Assembly (NCBI GenBank): GCA_963822095.1
Contig: CAWGGS010000071.1
Location: forward strand, 62,001-126,000
From: CAWGGS01 sp963822095
Lineage (GTDB): Bacteria > Desulfobacterota > Desulfobulbia > Desulfobulbales > Desulfocapsaceae
Length of the DNA stretch: 64,000 nucleotides
Direction of reading: 5' to 3'
In this document: one piece after another, positions 44,194 through 53,546 of the stretch
Layout of the letters: each line of letters begins with the position of its first letter
Position numbering within the stretch: the first letter of the stretch is position 1
The notes under the pieces: model-generated
What the model was told of the DNA's origin: nothing
Seen by the model: only the letters and a program-made list of their open reading frames with translations
Database searches by the model: none
Translations under genes and position numbers: made by a program

Positions 44194-45330
44194 ATGACCG
44201 AAAAAATTTTATTTGTTGACGATGAAATCAATATTTTGGAGTCAATTTCACGCCAGTTGAGGAAGCGTTTTACCGTGAGGATTGCAAACGGTGGCCCGGA
44301 AGCTTTGGAGATTATGAAAAATGAAGGGCCATTTTCGGTGATAGTAGCTGACATGAGGATGCCAGGAATGGATGGTGTTCAGCTGCTTTCGATTATCAAA
44401 GATCTGTATCCTGATACTGTAAGAATGATGCTCACCGGCAATGCCGATCAGGGAACGGCTATCGAGGCTGTAAACAAGGGGCAAGTTTTCAAGTTTCTCA
44501 ATAAGCCGTGTCCGGCAAGTGTGTTGGTCCCCTCTTTGGCTTTAGCCCAAAGGCAGTATCGCCTGATCACAGCAGAAAAGGAGTTATTGGATAAGACCTT
44601 GAAAGGAAGTGTCAAGGTCCTCTCAGAGTTGTTGAGTATTTCCAACCCGACTGCCTTCAGCTGTGGGTATCGTATTAAAAAAATCGTTGTGGACCTCGCC
44701 CAGCTCATGGATATGACGCAGATTTGGAGATTCGAGGTTGCTGCATTGATGTCTCAAATTGGTTGTATAACCCTGCCAACCGATATTTTGAACAAGAAAC
44801 ATGCAAATATCGAATTGACAGAAGAAGAAAACGATATGTATCTCAGTCATCCCAAGGTCGGGGCTGAACTACTTGCCGATATCCCGAGGCTTGAATCGGT
44901 TGTGGGGATGATTTCGGAACAATTGCGGCCTTATGATGAATTCACGCCGGAGACTTGTCGGGATGATGAGGTAGCCCTTGGCGCTCAGATACTTCGGGCA
45001 GCACTCGATTATGACCTCCTGTTGTTTCAGGGAAAGGGACATCGGGAAGCTGTCGGTATCCTTATTGGAGACAAAGGGAAATATAATCCTGACATATTGA
45101 AGCTTCTTCATAACGTGAAGCTGGATGAAAATCAGGCGAGAATTGTTAGTTTAAAGGTTCAGGATATTTCGATCGGAATGATCGCAGAAGAAGACATCCT
45201 TGCAAAAAACGGTATTCTTCTCACACCAAAAGGGCAGGAAATTACCTGGCCGGTATTGCGAGGTCTGTTGAATTTTTCAAAACAGGTAGGTGTCAGGGAG
45301 CCTGTCAGGGTTCGAATGGAGCAGAACTAA
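44194..45330 (+). CDS. Response regulator with degenerate HD-GYP domain (first)
   Basis: 378 residues. The receiver domain keeps the acidic pair (VDDE), the phospho-acceptor D53 in VADMRMPGMDG, and the late lysine (LNKPC). The output part aligns with HD-GYP domains (AALMSQIGCITLPTDIL, LSHPKVGAELL) but the HD pair is SQ, the GK is GC and the GYP motif is missing. So c-di-GMP hydrolysis is not expected; it may bind a ligand or partner. A close paralogue lies two genes downstream. Confidence 0.85.
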   Translation: MTEKILFVDDEINILESISRQLRKRFTVRIANGGPEALEIMKNEGPFSVIVADMRMPGMDGVQLLSIIKDLYPDTVRMMLTGNADQGTAIEAVNKGQVFKFLNKPCPASVLVPSLALAQRQYRLITAEKELLDKTLKGSVKVLSELLSISNPTAFSCGYRIKKIVVDLAQLMDMTQIWRFEVAALMSQIGCITLPTDILNKKHANIELTEEENDMYLSHPKVGAELLADIPRLESVVGMISEQLRPYDEFTPETCRDDEVALGAQILRAALDYDLLLFQGKGHREAVGILIGDKGKYNPDILKLLHNVKLDENQARIVSLKVQDISIGMIAEEDILAKNGILLTPKGQEITWPVLRGLLNFSKQVGVREPVRVRMEQN

Positions 45331-45374
45331 GGGCGTAAGGTTGAGCATTTAACTGTTTTTAGTTGGAGAAGTAT

Positions 45375-46583
45375 ATGGTTAAGAGAAAAATCCTCTTTGT
45401 CGATGATGAGCCAAATATCCTGGAAGGGCTTCGAAGAATGCTTCGCTCCCTTCGCAATGAATTTGAACTGTGTTTTGCTGAAAATGCCAAAGAGGGATTG
45501 GAGATGATGAGTTGTAATGAGTTTGACGTCGTCGTCTCGGATATGCGTATGCCGGGGATGGACGGTGCTGAATTTCTAGCCGAGGTCCAAAAAAATCACC
45601 CACATTCCGTTCGGATCATGCTTACAGGTCAGTCGGATGATGAATCAACCTTGAGGACCATAGGCGTCGTTCATCAGTTCCTCTGCAAACCGTGTGATCC
45701 GGAAAAACTTAAAAGTATCATTATGCGGGCAAGTGCCTTACACAGGCTCATGATTGACGGACGACTTAAGGACATCGTTTCAAGCATCGATTCGCTTCCC
45801 AGCCTCCCGACTGTTTATGCGAAACTTCAAAAAAAAATTCGCGACCCGGAGGCATCTTTGGAGGATATCGGCGATATTATCGCCCAGGATATTGCCATGA
45901 CGGCAAAGGTTCTCCAGCTTGTTAACTCGTCTTTTTTCGGACTCTATCAAAAGGTAGAAAGCCCGGCCAGGGCTGTGGCTCTTCTTGGTTTAGACACAAT
46001 AAAGGTTCTGGTCCTGGGGGCGCAGATATTTTCTGAGATCAAGATATCGGACAATGATTTTTCAGCAGAATCCCTGTGGAATCATAGTATGATGGTCGGA
46101 ACTCTTGCCAAAAAAATTGCTGAATTGGAGACCGACGATAAGGTCATGATAACAAACTGCTTTTTTGCAGGTGTACTTCATGACATTGGCAAGTTGATTC
46201 TCATTTCAAAAATGCAGGATCAATACAATGAGGTTGTTTTTCTAGCAAAAAAAGAAAATATTAACCTGCGTCAGGCAGAACGGAGAATATTTAATTCTAC
46301 CCACTGTGATATGGGGGCATACCTGATTGGCCTCTGGGGATTTTCCAGTGATATTATCGAGGCAATCGGTTTTCATCATCAACTGAGTAAATATCCGGCT
46401 GAAACCTTCAACCCGGCAATTGCCGTTCATGTCGCAAATGTAGCGTATTATAAATATACTAAGGATACAATCGGCTTAGCACCTGAATTCAACGAAGAAT
46501 ACCTGAAAAAAAACGGAATGGCGGAAAAATTGCAAATTTGGCAAGATCTCTGTTTTTCCTATATGGAGCGTCCGGAAAAATGA
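45375..46583 (+). CDS. Response regulator with HDOD domain
   Basis: 402 residues from the ATG at 45375 (GGAG 6 nt before; a TTG at 45363 is the alternative). The receiver has D56 in VSDMRMPGMDG. The output is an HDOD domain: SLPSLPTVYAKLQKKI, AQDIAMTAKVLQLVNSSFFG and FFAGVLHDIGKLIL, in which the HD pair is kept. HDOD proteins act in signalling by protein contacts and are usually not proven enzymes. It lies between the two degenerate HD-GYP regulators and overlaps the next gene by 4 nt (ATGA). Confidence 0.88.
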   Translation: MVKRKILFVDDEPNILEGLRRMLRSLRNEFELCFAENAKEGLEMMSCNEFDVVVSDMRMPGMDGAEFLAEVQKNHPHSVRIMLTGQSDDESTLRTIGVVHQFLCKPCDPEKLKSIIMRASALHRLMIDGRLKDIVSSIDSLPSLPTVYAKLQKKIRDPEASLEDIGDIIAQDIAMTAKVLQLVNSSFFGLYQKVESPARAVALLGLDTIKVLVLGAQIFSEIKISDNDFSAESLWNHSMMVGTLAKKIAELETDDKVMITNCFFAGVLHDIGKLILISKMQDQYNEVVFLAKKENINLRQAERRIFNSTHCDMGAYLIGLWGFSSDIIEAIGFHHQLSKYPAETFNPAIAVHVANVAYYKYTKDTIGLAPEFNEEYLKKNGMAEKLQIWQDLCFSYMERPEK

Positions 46584-47731
46584 ACGATAATGTCATACTC
46601 TTTGTTGATGATCAACAGGGAATTCTGCGAGCTTTTGAACGTAGGTTTAGAAAACTCTTTTCTGTCCGCACTGCTGAAAGTGCAGCAGAAGCCTTGGAGA
46701 TATTACAAGCGGAAGGACCGTTTTCGGTAATAGTCTCTGATATGCATATGCCGGGGATGGATGGAATTGAGCTTCTTTCCCGGGTAAAGAAACTCTATCC
46801 CGACATGGTCCGTATCATGCTTACTGGTGATTCACATCTTAAAACAGCAATTGACGCAGTAAACAGCGGACAAATTTTCAGGTTTTTGACAAAACCTTGT
46901 GAACCTAAAGGGTTGAAGAACGCCCTGGAACAGGCTGTTAACCAGTATGATCTCCAAACCGCCGAAAAAGAACTGCTCAACAAGACGCTTAAAGGCAGCG
47001 TGAAAGTCCTCTGTGAGCTCTTGAGCCTGGCAAATCCAACAGCCTTCAGTAGAGGGTATCGAATACGAGATGTCGTCGTAGAGGTTGCCCAGGACCTTCA
47101 CCTTGAAAGACAGTGGCAATACGAAATTGCTGCCTTGATGTCCCATATTGGCTGTATTACAATCCCCGACGATATTTTAAAAAAAATGTACTCAGGTGTT
47201 TCTCTTACACCGAAAGAATTGTCGATGAAAAACAATCATCCGTCGGTGGGAGCCAAACTGATCAGTAAAATTCCGAGATTGGATCACGTGGCGGTTATGG
47301 TGAAAAACCAAATACGCACGTTTGAAGATCTGGAATCCTGGGCCGGCAAGGAGCTTACTGTTGAAGAAAGGATGGGAGCACAACTGCTTAAGGCTGCAAT
47401 TGATCATGATATCCTACTTGTCAAAGGTCTTGGCCATCTGGGTGCTATAAAGGAAATGCAAAAACAAAAAGGCGTTTACAATTCGGATATATTAAGCATA
47501 TTGCTAGAAAAAAAAATACACGAGGAGCCCCTGAAGATCATCAGCTTGAATTTCGAAGATATCCTTCCCGGAATGATTGCCGATGAAGACATTCTTGCTG
47601 GAAATGGTGCTCTGATAATTCCGCGTGGCCAGGAGATAACCTGGTCAGTAATACAGGAATTAACGAACTATATAAACCATATCGGCATTAAAGATCCGAT
47701 CCGAGTTCGATGCCGGGAGACATTGGAATAG
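46580..47731 (+). CDS. Response regulator with degenerate HD-GYP domain (second)
   Basis: 384 residues; I use the ATG at 46580 that overlaps the previous stop, because it begins exactly at the receiver fold (MNDNVILFVDDQQ). D54 in VSDMHMPGMDG is the phospho-site. The output (AALMSHIGCITIPDDIL, NHPSVGAKLI) is a paralogue of the regulator at 44194, again with the HD, GK and GYP positions lost. The two share the end block (SLNFEDILPGMIADEDIL here). Parallel duplicated outputs from one kinase suggest branching or buffering of the signal. Confidence 0.85.
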   Translation: MNDNVILFVDDQQGILRAFERRFRKLFSVRTAESAAEALEILQAEGPFSVIVSDMHMPGMDGIELLSRVKKLYPDMVRIMLTGDSHLKTAIDAVNSGQIFRFLTKPCEPKGLKNALEQAVNQYDLQTAEKELLNKTLKGSVKVLCELLSLANPTAFSRGYRIRDVVVEVAQDLHLERQWQYEIAALMSHIGCITIPDDILKKMYSGVSLTPKELSMKNNHPSVGAKLISKIPRLDHVAVMVKNQIRTFEDLESWAGKELTVEERMGAQLLKAAIDHDILLVKGLGHLGAIKEMQKQKGVYNSDILSILLEKKIHEEPLKIISLNFEDILPGMIADEDILAGNGALIIPRGQEITWSVIQELTNYINHIGIKDPIRVRCRETLE

Positions 47732-47783
47732 TAAGCAAGAATTTGAAAATGTACGGGAAAAACAGGTGGGATCTGTCATTGGA

Positions 47784-47861
47784 TGGGGTGGGCGATGGGA
47801 CTTGAACCCACGACCTCCTGGGCCACAACCAGGTGCCCTAACCAACTAGGCCACGCCCACC
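47784..47861 (-). tRNA. tRNA-His (GTG)
   Basis: On the minus strand the gene reads from G-1 (47861) through the acceptor GTGGGCG, D arm with TGGTTAGG, anticodon arm CCTGG-TTGTGGC-CCAGG, T arm with GGTTCAAGTCC, acceptor CGCCCAC, discriminator C and an encoded CCA (47784-47786). The anticodon GTG is histidine, and the extra 5' G paired with C73 is the histidine identity feature. It stands alone between the signalling operon and a zinc-ribbon gene. Confidence 0.95.
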
Positions 47862-47928
47862 ATCCAAAGGGTCTGTATGAAATTCGTGCTTTATATACCT
47901 GTTGAATGCCAGTTTTGCAAGGACAAAG

Positions 47929-48582
47929 TTATTTTACGGCCTCTTTACAAAATTGGCACTTCTTGGCTTGAGCCTTGATGATTTCGGAGCAATGGGGACA
48001 TTCCTTTTTTAAATTCGCCTTGAGCATCTTTGAGATGATCATATTACATTCCATCTCCAGAGACTGATCCCGGAAAGTATGATTTCTGATAGGATCGATG
48101 CAGGAGAGATCATTCAAGCTCTGTAGATAAGAAGCCGCAAGTTTTCTATCCGATATATTGGCTGCTTCATCCAGAATCAAGAAGAGAACCGGTTCGAGGT
48201 TCTTTTTTTCCACACAGGATTCCAGGTCTTTAATTGCCTGTTTTTCTTTCCTGAAACGTTCATTTCTCATCTTTAGTTCTTGAGGATCTATGATACTGCC
48301 TGTATAGGCATCCTTACTTGCAACCATCATAATGTTGCTTTCCTTGCTCCCGGGAAGTTCCATATACCTATATGAGGCATGATGGCCGTATTTTTCTTCT
48401 ATCATCTCCCAACCGTCGGCAAAAAGAGAACAGGTATCGTTTAGACAGATAAAGAGGACTTCGGAACCCCATCCCAAACCGTCTCCTATATGGATCGGGG
48501 GTGCCTCGCAGCACGACATTTGTTTTTTACAATACGGACAGATATGAACTTCATCTAAATATGCTGGGTCACTGAATAACAT
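47929..48582 (-). CDS. Zinc-ribbon protein of unknown function
   Basis: 217 residues. A cysteine-rich N-terminus (ICPYCKKQMSCCEAPP, then FICLNDTCSLFADGW) looks like a zinc-binding module; the middle is helical and charged; the C-terminus is a classic zinc ribbon (ECPHCSEIIKAQ then CQFCKEAVK). AAGGAG precedes the ATG at 48582. No enzymatic motif is visible. Role unknown, possibly nucleic-acid or protein binding. Confidence 0.72.
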   Translation of the reverse strand: MLFSDPAYLDEVHICPYCKKQMSCCEAPPIHIGDGLGWGSEVLFICLNDTCSLFADGWEMIEEKYGHHASYRYMELPGSKESNIMMVASKDAYTGSIIDPQELKMRNERFRKEKQAIKDLESCVEKKNLEPVLFLILDEAANISDRKLAASYLQSLNDLSCIDPIRNHTFRDQSLEMECNMIISKMLKANLKKECPHCSEIIKAQAKKCQFCKEAVK

Positions 48583-48659
48583 TATTTAACTCCTTAGAAA
48601 AAATAGAATCTCATCCGGTCCAGGACCAAACGGGATATTGTCGAAGGGATCGGAAATAC

Positions 48660-50357
48660 CTAGCTGTCATTTTTCATGCCGGGATCGCTTAACAGCTCGT
48701 CAACTGCCTTGGCTTGTTTCATTCTTGAATCAAGGAAGGACGGTGGCATATAGTGGCGATTGTTGTTCATCAGATCACAGAGATCGGCAATCTTTCCTTT
48801 GTCTGCAAGATTTATCACTCGTTCAAGATTTTCAGTAAAACTCTTTATGATTTTTCTCCCGTCTCCCTTGGTGGCCATTATCTCGGCATACGTTCTGGGA
48901 TTCTGGCTATGAATTCTGGCCATGGCGAGAATACCGTAGAGAGAGGTGAGGGTCGAATGACTTCCTATATCACGGCAATCAATCTGATGTTGGGCCAAGG
49001 TCATGGCCAAAGCCACAGAAATGGTTGTGGGAAGTTTTTGGCTGAAGCCTACCAGCAAGTCATGTTTCTCAGGGCTATCCTGGAAGATATCGGCTCCATG
49101 TTTATAGAGGAATGCCTCAAATTCACTACAGAAGGATCCACTTCGAGGGGTCCTGACTACTGCAGCGTTTTTGTCCTTCATTGTAACGGCTTGAGGTCCC
49201 CAAAGATTATGAACAAGCATGACCTCAACACCCTGGTCCGTGGATTTCAGAGCGGTTTTGAGGGTATTCTCCGACTCTCCTGCAAGCAGGACAAGGGCTT
49301 GACCTTCTTTAAGATATTTTCCGTACTTTTTAATGGTTGCCCCAGTAACCGATATCGGTACACAAATGATAACGACATCAACCTGGGTAATCATTTCTTC
49401 AGGACGCAGCTCGGTGGTTCTTCCTGAAATTATTGTTCGATACCCTTCATTTTCAAGGCGTTCGGCAAACCATATGCTCATGTCACCCGATCCAATGAAG
49501 CCAAAGGTCTTGATCTTTTTCACCCGCATATCAACACGGGGAAAAGAGCCAAGAAGCTTCAAAGAATTTTCTTCTTGAATGATCGTTTTTTCTATACGGT
49601 AAAGGGCATCATGCAGGTGTTTGTCTTTAACATGTCCTTCAATTTCAATATAAATTTGAAGTTTCTGTGTTTTAATATCGTTTTCGGATCGAAGATCGAG
49701 AATGTTGATGCCTCTTCGTGTAAATTCACCCAGGATATCAACAAGCATACCGACTCTGTCTTTGAGGGGACGGGTGATGATTGCGGTTGCATCGTATCCG
49801 GTCCAGTCGCCAAGTTTCGGCCCGAGTATGGCAAAACGTGTTCGGTTATGCGCGACCACCTCACGGTCAATAAGTGCCAGTCCGTTTTGTTTAAGGAGAT
49901 GCTCTGATTCGATTACCGCATGTCGCGTTCGTTTATGTAAGACGATATCCTTCAGGGCTGATTCTATATCTGGAACAGTCATCAAGGTGGCATCTGAAAA
50001 GTACTTGCCGATATAATCATTGCACTGCTTAAAGACGGATCCGCTCCCGACAATGACATCGAAATCATCGATTTTGTTCTTGGATTGTAATGCTCCAAGG
50101 GAAAGATGAATAGGAAGAACAAGGTTATCGATCCAATACCCTTGCTTCACATGTTCCATCATTCTGAAATATTCCTTTATCTCTCCTTCTCTGGTATTGT
50201 AGACGGGCAGTAGAGCGAGGTCCGAACGGCCCTCTGTAAAGGCCTGAAGGAGATCGGATGCACGATTGAAGAGGATAATTTCGGCATCAGGGAGATATTG
50301 ACGTGCAGCCTGATGGCTATCGCCTCCCATGGGACCCAGTGTGGAAATGATGGTCAT
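48660..50357 (-). CDS. Prephenate dehydratase-ACT-prephenate dehydrogenase fusion
   Basis: 565 residues in three parts. Residues 1-185 match prephenate dehydratase: STLGPMGGDSHQAA at the start, LPVYNTREG in place of the usual PIENSxxG, and the catalytic T173 in NRTRFAIL. Residues about 190-275 form an ACT domain (RVGMLVDILGEFTRRGINIL, IEIEGHVKD). Residues 283-565 match a TyrA dehydrogenase with the NAD loop FGFIGSGDM and a VHNLWGP block in place of HPMFGP. The protein would direct prephenate toward both phenylalanine and tyrosine. Which activities remain is uncertain because several motifs deviate, including the ACT Phe-binding ESRP-like segment. Confidence 0.8.
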   Translation of the reverse strand: MTIISTLGPMGGDSHQAARQYLPDAEIILFNRASDLLQAFTEGRSDLALLPVYNTREGEIKEYFRMMEHVKQGYWIDNLVLPIHLSLGALQSKNKIDDFDVIVGSGSVFKQCNDYIGKYFSDATLMTVPDIESALKDIVLHKRTRHAVIESEHLLKQNGLALIDREVVAHNRTRFAILGPKLGDWTGYDATAIITRPLKDRVGMLVDILGEFTRRGINILDLRSENDIKTQKLQIYIEIEGHVKDKHLHDALYRIEKTIIQEENSLKLLGSFPRVDMRVKKIKTFGFIGSGDMSIWFAERLENEGYRTIISGRTTELRPEEMITQVDVVIICVPISVTGATIKKYGKYLKEGQALVLLAGESENTLKTALKSTDQGVEVMLVHNLWGPQAVTMKDKNAAVVRTPRSGSFCSEFEAFLYKHGADIFQDSPEKHDLLVGFSQKLPTTISVALAMTLAQHQIDCRDIGSHSTLTSLYGILAMARIHSQNPRTYAEIMATKGDGRKIIKSFTENLERVINLADKGKIADLCDLMNNNRHYMPPSFLDSRMKQAKAVDELLSDPGMKNDS

Positions 50358-50497
50358 GTTTTTGTACTAACGTGTTAATATATTAAATAAAAAGAAACTA
50401 TAGATTTGTTGACTTTCAAGGTACGTTAATGAACGATACGCAACATGCTATGGTAAACATTTTCGGTTGTTTAAGCAACCTAATACTATAAACGATA

Positions 50498-53467
50498 ATG
50501 CCCAATAATTGCGAGGCCAAGGATCTTCTCGAATATATTACCTCCTTGAAGCAATCGGCCAAATTCGGTCCGCAGGTGGTCTGTCATAAAATATTTCCTG
50601 AGGCACCAGCTAGATACCACGATAGAGCAGAAATCTTCCCTGAATCATTAACCAAACGCCTGGCTGATTATGGTATTACCAGTCTGTATTCACATCAGCA
50701 TCAGGCACTTAAATCATTGGCTGAGAACAATAATATCCTGGTTGCAACTCCAACCGCATCAGGCAAGAGTCTCATTTATAATCTTCCTGTCTTACAGACG
50801 CTTTATGATGAAGTCAACAGTCATGCACTCTATCTTTTTCCTCTCAAGGCGCTTGCCCAAGACCAGCTGAAGAGCATTATTGCATTAAATGATCGATTTG
50901 CAGTAGATTCACCAATTACATTTGAGAGAATTGCGACCATTTACGATGGTGATACCTCTGCCCATACAAGAAAAATTATTCGGGAACGAACACCGCCTAT
51001 CGTAATCACCAATCCCGATATGCTACATCTCTCATTACTCCCCTATCATGGCTCCTGGAGTCATTTTTTTAAGAGTCTCAAGTTTGTCGTAATCGATGAG
51101 GTCCATACCTATCGGGGTGTATTTGGTTCCCATATGGCATGGGTTATTAGAAGATTGCAGAGGATTGCCGCCCATTACGGATCGAATCCCATTTTTATCA
51201 TGGCATCGGCAACGATCGGCAATCCCGAGGAATTGGGAAGAACTCTCGTGGAAAAAGATGTGGTCAGCATAACTGAGACGGGTGCTCCGCGATCTGAGCG
51301 ACATGTAATCTTCATAAATCCCTGGGACAGTGCAGCCTATACAGCCTGTCAACTTCTTGAGGCCGCACTCAAAAGAGGCTTGAGGACAATAGTCTACACA
51401 CAGTCACGGAAGATGACTGAGCTTATAACCGTCTGGACACGGCCTCGACTGAATGCTCTTGCCGATAAGCTCAGCTCCTATAGGGCTGGGTTCGTTCCCG
51501 AGGAGAGACGTGAAATAGAAAGACGTCTTAATAATGGAGAATTGTTGGGGGTAATATCAACATCGGCTTTGGAGTTGGGCATCGATATTGGGGATCTGGA
51601 TCTTTGCATACTTGTCGGTTATCCTGGATCGATCATGGCCTCATGGCAGAGGGGGGGGAGGGTCGGGAGGGGAGGACACAGGTCGGCAATTATCCTGGTT
51701 GCTCAGGAAGATGCCCTCGATCAATATTTCATGCGTAATCCAGAAGATTTTTTTGCAAGAAAGGTTGAATCAGCCGCCCTGAATCCTCATAATCCGGCCA
51801 TTATGGAGAAGCATATTCACTGTGCGGCAGCTGAAATTCCTCTTGTCGACCATGAACCGATGGTTCAAAAAAAAGCAGTGCGAAATACCATAGAACAACT
51901 TTCGCGGCAATCAGTGCTTCTCCAATCCTCGGATGGGACCACCTGGTATTCCACCAGACAGTATCCTCAGCGTTCTGTGGGGTTGCGGGGAGGCGGGATG
52001 CAAATGATCATCATAAACAGTGAAGATGGAGTGGTCCTGGGAGAAATCGATGCCTTACGTGCGTTGAAAGAGTGCCACCCCGGAGCGATTTATCTCCACA
52101 TGGCAAGGACCTGGTTGGTCGAAAAACTCGATTTGACGGGTAAAGAGATTGTGGTAACTGAAAAGAAGGTCAGCTATTTTACTCGTCCTACCACTAATAA
52201 AAATACAGAGATTATAGAGACGCTTGCGAAAAAACCGATCTATGGTTGCTGGATATCCTTTGGAAGACTTAAGGTCACTGAAAGGGTAACCGGTTACCAG
52301 AAACGAAATACCTCAACCCAGAAACTGGTGGCGACCTTGGGTCTGGATCTTCCGGAACAAACCTTTGAAACCGAGGGATTGTGGTTGGAAATACCTGAGA
52401 GAATCCAGGTGGAAATAGAAAAGAAAAAGATGCATTTTATGGGGGCGATTCACGCCCTGGAGCATGCCGTGATCTCCATGTTTCCACTTTTGGTTCTCTG
52501 TGATCGGAATGACGTCGGTGGAATATCATGTCCCATTCATGAACAAACAGCTATGCCGACCGTATTTGTCTATGATGGTCATCCTGGAGGGATCGGCTTG
52601 GCCAAAGAAGCCTTTGAGAAAGCTGAAAAACTGTTGAATAATACGGCACTCACAGTTAATTCCTGCCTTTGTGAGAATGGCTGTCCATCCTGTGTCCATT
52701 CACCCAAATGTGGATCAGGAAACAGACCTATAGATAAGGTAGCCTGTAAAGAACTTCTGGGAATGATACAAAATGACAGAAAGTTATTGGTTAAAACCGA
52801 TCATGATGTTCCCAAGGTTGAGAACAAAAAATATCCCTTGCATCTTGAAGATAAAGACGATTTTGAAAAAAAAGACGGCCTTGCGGTTTTACCCGAACGC
52901 TACGGAGTTTTCGATCTGGAAACCAAGAAATCGGCCCAAGAGGTTGGCGGCTGGCAAAAGGCCGCTAAGATGGGGGTGTCAGCCGCAGTTGTCTATGATT
53001 CACAGCTGGATGGTTTTGTCACGTATCTGGAGAATGAAATCGACCGCTTGGTGCAGCATCTAACCGAGCTTGATCTCGTTATTGGTTTCAATAACAAACG
53101 GTTTGATAATCAAGTGCTATCGGGATATACAGAATTCAGGCTGGATACCTTGCCAACGATTGATCTTTTGGAAGAGGTTGTAAATCACCTGGGATATCGA
53201 CTCAGCTTGGATAGACTCGCAAAGCATACCCTTGGAACCGCCAAGTCGGCTGACGGACTACAGGCTCTTCAATGGTATAAGGAAGGCAAAATTCTGAAGA
53301 TATGTGAATACTGTCGTAAAGATGTGGCAATTACCAGAGATATTTTTCTTTATGCGCTTGAAAATCACTACCTGTTGTTTAAGAACAAAGCGGGAAAAAC
53401 CGTACGCCTCCCGCTTAATCTTGAGAGGTCTATCCGGACGGAAATTGCAAAGGACATTAAACCTTAG
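50498..53467 (+). CDS. MrfA-MrfB-like DNA helicase and exonuclease fusion
   Basis: 989 residues. The N-terminal 750 are a superfamily 2 helicase of the YprA/MrfA type: Walker A ATPTASGKS (from residue 83), FPLKALAQDQ, DEVH, SAT (MASATIGNP), the RGGRVGRGG motif VI, and the DUF1998 region with the metal-binding cysteines CLCENGCPSCVHSPKC. Residues from about 800 are a DEDDy exonuclease like YprB/MrfB: D806 and E808 (FDLET), the FNNKRFDNQ aspartate, and Y938-x3-D942. In Bacillus these are two genes acting in mitomycin crosslink repair; here they are one protein. Start: ATG 50498. Confidence 0.88.
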   Translation: MPNNCEAKDLLEYITSLKQSAKFGPQVVCHKIFPEAPARYHDRAEIFPESLTKRLADYGITSLYSHQHQALKSLAENNNILVATPTASGKSLIYNLPVLQTLYDEVNSHALYLFPLKALAQDQLKSIIALNDRFAVDSPITFERIATIYDGDTSAHTRKIIRERTPPIVITNPDMLHLSLLPYHGSWSHFFKSLKFVVIDEVHTYRGVFGSHMAWVIRRLQRIAAHYGSNPIFIMASATIGNPEELGRTLVEKDVVSITETGAPRSERHVIFINPWDSAAYTACQLLEAALKRGLRTIVYTQSRKMTELITVWTRPRLNALADKLSSYRAGFVPEERREIERRLNNGELLGVISTSALELGIDIGDLDLCILVGYPGSIMASWQRGGRVGRGGHRSAIILVAQEDALDQYFMRNPEDFFARKVESAALNPHNPAIMEKHIHCAAAEIPLVDHEPMVQKKAVRNTIEQLSRQSVLLQSSDGTTWYSTRQYPQRSVGLRGGGMQMIIINSEDGVVLGEIDALRALKECHPGAIYLHMARTWLVEKLDLTGKEIVVTEKKVSYFTRPTTNKNTEIIETLAKKPIYGCWISFGRLKVTERVTGYQKRNTSTQKLVATLGLDLPEQTFETEGLWLEIPERIQVEIEKKKMHFMGAIHALEHAVISMFPLLVLCDRNDVGGISCPIHEQTAMPTVFVYDGHPGGIGLAKEAFEKAEKLLNNTALTVNSCLCENGCPSCVHSPKCGSGNRPIDKVACKELLGMIQNDRKLLVKTDHDVPKVENKKYPLHLEDKDDFEKKDGLAVLPERYGVFDLETKKSAQEVGGWQKAAKMGVSAAVVYDSQLDGFVTYLENEIDRLVQHLTELDLVIGFNNKRFDNQVLSGYTEFRLDTLPTIDLLEEVVNHLGYRLSLDRLAKHTLGTAKSADGLQALQWYKEGKILKICEYCRKDVAITRDIFLYALENHYLLFKNKAGKTVRLPLNLERSIRTEIAKDIKP

Positions 53468-53546
53468 AGGAGAAAATTGATAAACACAGTCTGAAAGAGC
53501 GGGAGGATGAGATCACGAATATATTTTCTGGCTCATCCAAATTTAT

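Noticed and set aside
47784..47861. tRNA-His as the attachment site of an island
   Set aside because: No integrase, repeat of the tRNA 3' end or foreign-looking genes lie beside it.
48753..49427. 224-codon plus-strand frame inside the prephenate dehydratase-dehydrogenase gene
   Set aside because: Antisense to a conserved gene; composition follows the real gene's codon pattern.
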